Source of the DNA: Collodictyon triciliatum
Lineage: Eukaryota; CRuMs
Assembly (NCBI GenBank): GCA_043381765.1
Contig: JBHJMP010000969.1
Coordinates: 1-28,970 of the forward strand
DNA: 28,970 bases
Direction: 5' to 3'
Both the position numbers and the translations under genes were made by a program. The notes under the pieces are model-generated. The model had not been told where the DNA came from. It was given only the letters and a program-made list of their open reading frames with translations, and made no database searches. Shown here one piece after another: positions 22,054 through 28,970 of the stretch (position 1 is the first letter of the stretch; every line of letters starts with the position of its first letter).

Positions 22054-22353
22054 ATGCTCCCATTTTATGAACGCACTTGGGCCAACACCCACAAGATGTT
22101 CCTTAGATGGGATTACTTCTCATACGGTAAGTAGAAAAATGTAATGAGCGATTCTGGCTGAAATTCGGTTCTGAAATGCGACACATTCAAGTCGAAGTCA
22201 AGTTAACATGTAAATAGTATTTTTCTGTGCACATTTTCTCTTTAGTTTACACATTAAAAAAAAAAAAAAGAGAATCCCCCATTTTCGAGTATGCATGAAA
22301 ATTTCAACATTCACACACGCTTTCGCTTTGAGAAAGAAATGGATATGATATAA
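22054..22353 (+). CDS. Candidate small two-exon gene (or terminal exons of one)
   Basis: Function unknown. Exon 22054-22126 reads MLPFYERTWANTHKMFLRW, then DYFSY, and ends at a canonical GTAAGT donor. The next exon, 22271-22353, opens after an A13 run and AG and reads ENPPFSSMHENFNIHTRF, then RFEKEMDMI and TAA. The two join in frame for 51 aa. The frame also stays open upstream of the ATG (EFVSLKIETEAPR), so this could be the end of a longer gene whose upstream exons lie in 21225-22000. The gene would converge with RAB5IF, whose stop is about 100 bases to the right. Evidence is coding-like composition and the strong donor only; the acceptor after the A-run is weak. Confidence 0.33.
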
Positions 22354-22455
22354 AAATCATGTTACAAATAGAGCCATCGTATTACACAATCAGGGAATAA
22401 ATCCAACGTATATATAGCAACTTCGGTTTAATTGAATGAGTGTCCCGCAAATACG

Positions 22456-23223
22456 TTAGGCATGGATAGCGGAGTATGTTGTAATCCATGAAACCTATAA
22501 AAATGTCTGAGAAAAACAAACGATATATCGGCTTGCATATATCCACAAAAAAAAAAAAATTAGTCAACCAACCATAAAGGCTGCAAAAGCTGGCATCATT
22601 CCCTCCTGAATAAGTTCACCACGTCCACCAAAGTCATCTTCGTTTATCCCCAAATATTTTGTCGTGTAGAGAGTAACAAAGAGGGCATTTGTGGCAACGA
22701 AGCTGCAATATTATTTACATAAGGAACATCTTACAAATTGGATGATTCTAAGCTCATTTATGTCGTATTTCATGTGTTTTAGACCATTTGCATAGCTCAC
22801 TTCACGCAAACTATAGTCTATGAATAATTAGAAATGGTCAACCCCCACCTTGCAAGTCCAACTGCGCCAGTGATCGCGATGATTCCCCAGATCAGGCCAA
22901 CCACAATTGCAAAAGCCTGTCGTGTCCAGTAGATCGCCTCCGTAAGCTCCTCCTACAATTACATTAAAGGCTCAGGCAAACACAGATTACAAAAAAAAAA
23001 AAAAAGAAGAAAACAGTGTCTTCTGCTCGAATCATCAAGGAAAAAGCCCCAACTCTTCGATTTCATTCGTCTCAGAAGCGAAAACAAAACCGAGCGGAAG
23101 AAGAGTATCATTGTTTCGCTCTGGCGATTTCATACAGAACTAAGACTGTGCTCGGATTGTTACCTTTTCCCACTTCTGGCCTGGTTGCAGAGCCTTCTTC
23201 CAGTCGAGCTTCTTATCGGGCAT
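22456..23223 (-). CDS. RAB5IF/OPTI-like membrane protein (Rab5-interacting family), complete, 4 exons
   Basis: Small membrane protein of the Rab5ip family, which also includes EMC6. RAB5IF in animals takes part in multipass membrane protein biogenesis at the ER and has been linked to respiratory complex assembly. Exons: 23223-23164, 22952-22849, 22702-22573 and 22494-22456; 333 nt, 110 aa plus TAA, with phases that fit exactly. It begins MPDKKLDWKKALQPGQKWEK, a soluble basic N-terminus. Then comes IYWTRQAFAIVVGLIWGI and ITGAVGLASFVATNALFVTL (two membrane segments), the conserved loop YLGINEDDFGG followed by ELIQEGMMPAFAAFM, and a third hydrophobic segment VSWITTYSAIHA at the C-terminus. The order W-RQ-F, G-I-G, EDDFGG, EG-M-FA-F and the final Trp segment agree with RAB5IF rather than EMC6. 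If the last intron is retained, translation stops two codons later (VG*), so the spliced form is preferred. Confidence 0.88.
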
Positions 23224-23964
23224 GGGACGTTTTCTACTTCTGCGCTTGCTTTTCAGAGTCTGTTGCTATGAATAAGGGCGGTCTACAAAGTACCTTCTGG
23301 CCACACATCACAAATCCATCAAATCTGCCCTGATTGAAACCCACATCAAAGGCTTTGGCGCAGAGAATTTCCGCTTTAGAAAAATGTACCATAATAATAT
23401 ATCCGTATATTTATATATGGTATGTAAGATCTGATGTGTTCCGCTCGTTGTTTTGTGTTGTGTGTGGATGCAAGAGCAAGAGGCTGCCAGAAAGGAATCG
23501 TGCATATGCCCTCATTTTGGCCCGGTAGTCTTGATAGGTTGATAACCTTCATACCTGCCTGGAAATAATTTTTGTTTTGCTACAATCACAGAATATGATG
23601 AACATATAGTTGTCACTAGGTACTAGTAAGAAAACAGACGATAAGTGCATGTAAACTGATTTGACTTAAGCTAATAAACGAGACTTTGCTATTCATTTCA
23701 AAACCATTATTGCCCCCTTTCCCCCCCCCCCCCTTTCGATTTGCGCAAGATGGTGGATTTTATCATTCCTCATTCAATATCCTTCACTTTCTCACCACTA
23801 TTTTCACGTGGGGTTCTCCTTGCCCTTGAGGAACTCAATGACATGAAAGTGCAAACAAGTAAAACTGGAACCTAGCTCTCTATATGGGCTATACTTTGGC
23901 AAAGAACACACAAGCTGTGAAATTCCCACCTCCATATCCAAAGCAACACCTGCTCTTCCTGACT
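23224..23964. other. Spacer between Ca-ATPase 3' end and RAB5IF 5' end
   Basis: About 740 bases with no supported gene. It contains the RAB5IF upstream region and the ATPase 3' flank, and a run of 13 C at 23721-23733. Open frames on both strands here are short and without motifs. Confidence 0.5.
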
Positions 23965-24929
23965 TCACCTTGTTACTCTCTGCGATGATGGACGCTCTTT
24001 GCGTGAAAACTCATCAACAAAGAGAGGAGGATTCGACTCCGAAGTTATCAAGTATTTAGATTGTTGCTGCGAGGTGGTACCATGGCCAGACCACGCCTTC
24101 ATGATATCTCCAACTTCATCCTGTAAAATCTGGTTGTACTTCTATTTTTGTATATCTCCTTAATCTCTTGACCAGTCTCTCATTTCGACTGCGGTAGTTT
24201 TCTCTGAGAAAAGGAGACTAGAAAGGAAGACTAAAAACGGAGGCTCCTGGCTTCATCAGACAAGCCCCTGCTCTTTTCACAGATTCATGGCTTTGCAGTC
24301 AAAGACTTTCTTTCATCTGTTCGCCCATCTCTACAGGCAAAAGATGCTTGGCTGCACCTGTGTGCGCCATCAAACCGTACAAAAACTGAAACAGCTACAC
24401 CAATCCACACACACTCGATTATCTGGGTGTATGCATATGGATGAATGTGATACTCCTTTTATTCCCTTTTCTTGAACACAAAGCGACCCACAAAGCGAAC
24501 AAACGCCCCTATCCAATATATAGAAAGGAAGCATTAATACACCCTCACTAATTTCTCATCACGCACAAACTAAGGATGAAGGCTTTGCTTGTAAAGATTA
24601 GTATCATCAGTCACCCTCACTTACCGTATGGAATCATGATTATGGATATTGCGACACACGCACCCCATTCCCTCCCGTTCAGAGGAACAGTGTTGGAAAA
24701 AACGCCACCGAACTGTACAACTAAAACCTATCAAATCCATATTGTATGGATATGAGGGGATATTGATTGGTATTTGAAAGTCAAGTGACATATTGGTCCC
24801 CATTCTAAATAAAATACATCCCCTTGCTTTCTATGGTGATGCCCCTACCTGGATGAAGGAGATGATGATAATGATGACAATGAACATCCCATTCCTCGTG
24901 AAAGCAGAGAAGATGTTTATATCTGCAAT

Positions 24930-25024
<95 letters not shown>

Positions 25025-26164
25025 GAAGAAAAAAATGTGTTGATAAGCGATGCAGATGCTGTCCGACGTGGTTTCCCAAATACTCGCACTTTTTGGAAGT
25101 GTCTTCACATTCTTGTCTTCTTTTTTTCTTTTTAAAAAATATATGAATCAAAACTGAAATACATACCGTTGTTGATATTGTGCGCTAAGGTCTCGTTACA
25201 CAGTTGAAGAAGAACAAAGGTGGTGAACACCAGTGTATGGATGACATCCAAATCATCATCCCTACTAAACTCCGAGCTGTTGGAGTCGCTCGGGTCGTAG
25301 TCCAGCCACTTAGGAACTTGGTATCGCATCAGCACAAGAGCAGTCACCTTTTTGTGAAATCAGTGTTACTTCACGCCGATTGGGTGTATATCCCAACAAC
25401 CCATGTCAATATCCATAAATGTCTCCTCTTTTCTACCTGGTAGATAAACTGCGCTACCATGTACCGCATCATGGACGCTGTGATGAGGTGGTCGCTTTTC
25501 TTGTTTCTAATAACAGACACCAGCCCATCAAAATATTCATGATATATTCATGGCAAATACACACAAAGCATGCACTGTGCGGCATCGGGTTGAAATGGAA
25601 CAAATGGCGGTAAAATGGGGCTTAATTGTGCTTCTCACGGTTTCCTCTCCATTATGGCGGCGTCTGGAGGGTCTGTTGCCAAAGCAAGCGCGCCCAGTGT
25701 GTCCATAATCAAGTTGACCCAAAGGAGCTGGACCGGTGTCAAAGGTGACTCCCCGTCAATGACGGACCCGAGAATCACGATGAAGACAGCAACCTGTGTT
25801 TAGGTATCGTCTTTTAGCATATTTGACGCACATGCTTGATAAAACTGGGATAGGCCTGTGGGCACATAGTTTCTCTCCAAGTTGCTCGCATGGTGTCATA
25901 TTTCTGGTGACTTTTCTACCATATTGACGGAGAGCTGGAACTGGAGAAACTTTTGGATGCAATCGTAGACGTTTCTTCCCCAGCGAATAGCATTCACAAT
26001 GGACCCAAAGTTATCATCCATGAGAACAATGTCTGCGATATTTTCTTTCATTAATTGACTCTTCTGATGTTACGTGGGTCACAAGTACGAGGGCAAAATA
26101 GCAATATGAGCATGAATATAAGAATAATATTCCCAATCATGGCATTTTATTAATGATATAATAG

Positions 26165-26262
<98 letters not shown>

Positions 26263-28768
26263 TCATCATCATCATCATCATCATCAACAACAACAATAAC
26301 AATAACAATTCTGGGAATAGTGATAGTAATAGCAATAACAACAGCAATACTAAAAGTATGAAGGGGTAAGGAAAGTGAAAGCGAAGAGGCTTAACCTGAT
26401 GCATTCATGGCTATTTGGGTTCCTGCGATTCCCATAGCGAACCCGACATCTGCTTCCTTCAGAGCTGGGGCGTCGTTTGTGCCATCTCCTGTCACTAAAT
26501 CACCAGACTCTTGAGAAAGCAGCTCAAACATTACAGGGTACTCACATCCATTTCTCACCAGCTACCACTTCGCCCATGGCCTTCAGTCTTGTCACAAGCT
26601 CGAATTTGTCAGCCGGTGACGACCGTGCAAGTACCCGAATCTTTTTGATTACCTCGTCCTTTTGCCTGCAAGGTCATCTGTCACGCTCACATACCCACTC
26701 CACTAGCTTCGATTCGTGTATACATGAGGTAATCGATGTTTGCTATGAATCTTGGTGAAGCTTTACATACGAATCAGGGAGCTCTCTGAACTTGGGCCCT
26801 TCCATCGCGATATCCTTTTCGCCCAGAATACCACACTCACGCGCGATTGTTGTTGCCGTCAATATGTTGTCACCCGTGACCATTCTGACTGTGACACCTG
26901 CGCTCTACAAGTAGGTTGGGTCGTTAGTTTACCGTCGGGTATATTGTGGCGGACGCTTGCAGTCTTCTCCTCGGCTCTCCTATTCTTTGGGAGTGTAGGA
27001 ATCATACCTGACAAGCCCGAACGGCCTCCGGCACGTTTTTCCGAAGCGGGTCCTGAAATCAAATGTGAGCATGCACAACGTTAAAGCGAAGGGCCGTCTT
27101 GGTGATATATGGGTGAGCGAGGACATACTTTGATTCCAACAAGTGCGATGAACACGAGGTTGTTCTCAGGGTCTTCGTCTTCTGCAGGAACTGCGTACAA
27201 ATCCTTGTATGCTATCACCAATGTTCTCAAGCCTGCATAACACACAAGTAAAGTAAGCAGAAGTAGCGAAGACACGTGCAGTCTCAACCATCGTGTTTTT
27301 GCGTTTAATGAGTGGTAGGAATGCGAACGCCTCTTTGACTGGTGTGGTGGATGGGTAAAAGCCAAAACTCTTTCTTTTTTCTTTCTACCTGACTTTGCCA
27401 TTCGCACGATGTTTGAGTTTATGTCGTCCTTCAGGCTGTCGATGGGCGCAATCTCTCCTGTCATCTTGATGTAGCTGTTGCACAAGCCCAGGACGATTTC
27501 CGAAGCCCCCTGTGTGTATTGCATGCAAGCCCTATGTAAGCATCACGTCGTCTGTGTCCACATGTTGCGTTTCGCTCTCGCCAAGCATACAATACCTAAT
27601 ACTCTACCTTTGTGTGCAAGCGGAAAGGGGCGCCTCCACTCCTCAGCGTTACTAATGTGCTCATTCGTTTTCGGGATGAAGTGAACGCATATCTTGATTT
27701 GGTTAAAGAGGTGCAAGTATCCCATTTTTTCTTTTCTACTCCTTTGTCGTTAATCATACAATTCCAATGAAATGTTTGTCACAAGGCTTTCTCGTTTGAA
27801 TCCATATTGAAGCATCAGATAGAATTCACACAACACAATTAATTTTAGGATACTCGACAGACGCAACCTTTGGGGTCTCTTTGCGAAGCGCTTCGTAATC
27901 CGCACCGAGCTTGCCAGTCATGACCAACAAAGCTCCCTCGGTGGAGCTCCCCACAAAAGTCTGATTGTAAAGGTTGAATCGGTTATCACACCTATCTTTG
28001 GCACTTTGCCTTCATGGTTGATGCGGAGCTTGTATACTCAACAGAGAATATGGATATAATAATGATAATGATAATGATGATGATGACAATGATTACCGGA
28101 AATCCGTTGGCTGATTCCCACTTTACGAAGCACGTGGAGTTGCCACTGACACTCTTGAGATGCAGAGCTTTTTTTAAAAAAAAAATTGACTATTTATATG
28201 TTGTATGGATCAGGAAGCTCACCTGGACAAGTATAGTCTTGAATTGGTCTGGGATGGATGTGGCTGTAAACTCGGTGATTTCAGGCTGCAGTGGAGTGTA
28301 CAGATTCGTGACTGTCATGCGGTTTTCTGTCAGCGTTCCAGTCTTGTCAGAGCATATCTGAGTTGCGCTCCCCATCGTCTCGCTGGCATCCAGGTGCCGA
28401 ACAAAGTTTTTCTCCTGTATCATCTTAACCATGGAGTAAGCAAGCGAGATGGTGACGGCCAGAGGCAGGCCCTCCGGGACACAAACCACAACGATTGTGA
28501 TCGACACCACGAAAAAGTCCAGCAGCTCTTGCAAGTCTGACGCCTTGAAATCCTCCGTCTCTTTCACGGCCCAGTTGATGGTCAACGCAACAAAAGTAAC
28601 AAACCCAGCCCCAAACCCGACATATCCAATCTGGTTTGCAAGGATGTTGAGCTTCTGCTGGAGAGGAGTGTCTTCGGACTGCTTGTCGTTCAAGAGCTTC
28701 TGAATCTGGCCGCCAGTCGACAGGGGGCCGACCGTGGTCACAAGCATTGTGCATGAGCCTTCGTTTAC
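23965..28768 (-). CDS. Plasma-membrane-type Ca2+-transporting P-type ATPase (type IIB), 5' end outside window
   Basis: ATP-driven Ca2+ export pump. Eighteen exons in the window: 28768-28223, 28153-28097, 27960-27863, 27692-27608, 27509-27389, 27232-27129, 27052-27008, 26904-26771, 26665-26559, 26494-26396, 26032-25920, 25793-25639, 25506-25437, 25347-25167, 24922-24849, 24727-24625, 24201-24173 (tentative), 24120-23965; 758 aa plus TGA. The fragment starts in the actuator domain ([14 protein letters not shown]). M4 has [10 protein letters not shown]. The phosphorylation site SDKTGTLT is at about fragment residue 140. Then come [27 protein letters not shown] (nucleotide binding), MVTGDN, and [20 protein letters not shown] in the hinge. 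M5-M6 includes [17 protein letters not shown], the PMCA form of the Ca2+ site, and M7-M10 follow with [13 protein letters not shown]. The cytosolic tail is short ([10 protein letters not shown] to QRVTR) and shows no obvious calmodulin-binding helix. The upstream coding part, about 250-300 residues, must lie right of the window. Confidence 0.94.
24933..25022. repeat. (CA)45 dinucleotide array next to ATPase 3' splice site
   Basis: About 45 uninterrupted CA units. On the sense (minus) strand it is a TG tract ending some 8 bases before the acceptor AG at 24924-24923, so it takes the place of a polypyrimidine tract in that intron (25166-24923). Confidence 0.95.
26165..26315. repeat. (CAA)n-(CAT)n triplet array in ATPase intron
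   Basis: About 31 CAA units (to 26260), then eight CAT units (to about 26285), then mixed AAC/AAT. It lies within the intron between the TGDGTND exon and the DIVLMDDNF exon (26395-26033). Leu-run open frames on the minus strand here are artefacts. Confidence 0.95.
28053..28092. repeat. ATAATG/ATG triplet tract in ATPase intron
   Basis: Short array of ATAATG units followed by ATG units, just downstream (minus sense) of the donor at 28096. Confidence 0.8.
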
Positions 28769-28970
28769 CTGACGTTGGCTTCAATCGATAAGTGGCGCTG
28801 GACTTTTAAGATTGGCACTGCTGTATTTTAGTTTGAGCAAGTGCGCTTTGATTTGTAATTTTTTTTATTCCTTATCTGTTTTTTATCTGTTTTTTTATCT
28901 GTTTTTTTATCTGTTTTTTTATCTGTTTTTTTATCTGTTTTTTTATCTGTTTTTTTATCTGTTTTTTTAT
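28769..28970 (-). other. Partial intron of Ca-ATPase gene with 12-bp repeat
   Basis: The intron preceding the first ATPase exon in the window; its acceptor AG is at 28770-28769. From about 28861 to the right edge it consists of tandem copies of a 12-mer TCTGTTTTTTTA with slightly shorter variants at the start (about eight copies visible). The array and the intron continue outside the window. Confidence 0.85.

Noticed and set aside
22564-22573. RAB5IF ending at VG* by reading through the last intron
   Set aside because: Splicing to 22494 restores the family's final Trp-containing membrane segment in frame, a better match to the family.
24122-24140. A 19-nt intron between the last two coding segments of the ATPase
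   Set aside because: GT...AG boundaries in frame 19 bases apart exist, but an alternative 52-nt intron starting at 24172 also keeps the frame and is much closer to other intron sizes here.
24805-25151. Minus-strand frames with Cys-Val runs
   Set aside because: Translation of the CA/TG dinucleotide array; the true exon (24922-24849) is in another frame.
26150-26404. Leu/Met-run protein on the minus strand
   Set aside because: Translation of CAA/CAT triplet repeats in an ATPase intron.

Overview
This is a eukaryotic nuclear contig. Six intron-containing genes can be read, plus one apparently intronless gene broken by an 878-base run of N. The density of short introns (roughly 65 can be placed), the AT-rich introns and spacers, and the abundant simple-sequence arrays point to a free-living protist. 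A rhizarian such as a foraminiferan would fit the domain content and repeat style. That placement is an impression, not a result; the sequence alone does not fix the species.

Layout, left to right. 1-741: triplet repeats and a hexamer array downstream of the first gene. 742-3521 (minus): importin alpha, 7 exons, about 537 aa. 4223-8350 (minus): flavin-containing monooxygenase, 16 exons, about 613 aa, with an unusual hydrophobic N-terminal extension. 8351-9383: spacer with a long AAT array. 9384-11067 (minus): GC-rich alpha/beta hydrolase of bacterial type, interrupted by the gap. 11068-12164: divergent intergenic region with a roughly 685 bp minisatellite rich in ATTGG. 12165-15658 (plus): a multidomain cytoskeletal-type protein with a TRIM/BBC-like coiled coil and a YQWQR/GAT Ig-like repeat, followed by an orphan exon near 15748. 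16594-20851 (minus): CDKL5-type protein kinase, 14 exons, about 725 aa. 20852-22455: spacer with a candidate small plus-strand gene. 22456-23223 (minus): RAB5IF/Rab5-interacting family membrane protein, 4 exons, 110 aa. 23965-28768 (minus): the C-terminal three quarters of a plasma-membrane-type Ca2+ P-type ATPase (18 exons in the window); its 5' part lies beyond the right edge.

The exon models were built by hand from homologous motifs, GT-AG (one GC-AG) boundaries and reading-frame phase. For importin, FMO, the kinase, RAB5IF and the ATPase fragment, the exon lengths add up to whole codons and join known family motifs without a break, so these models are strong. The genes have no operon-like relation. 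They are unrelated housekeeping and signalling functions (nuclear import, oxidation, kinase signalling, membrane protein biogenesis, calcium export). The most unusual items are the intronless bacterial-type hydrolase, the ATTGG minisatellite in the divergent spacer beside it, the unusual architecture of the 12165-15658 protein, a GC-AG intron in importin alpha, and long T/A or TG tracts placed directly at splice sites.
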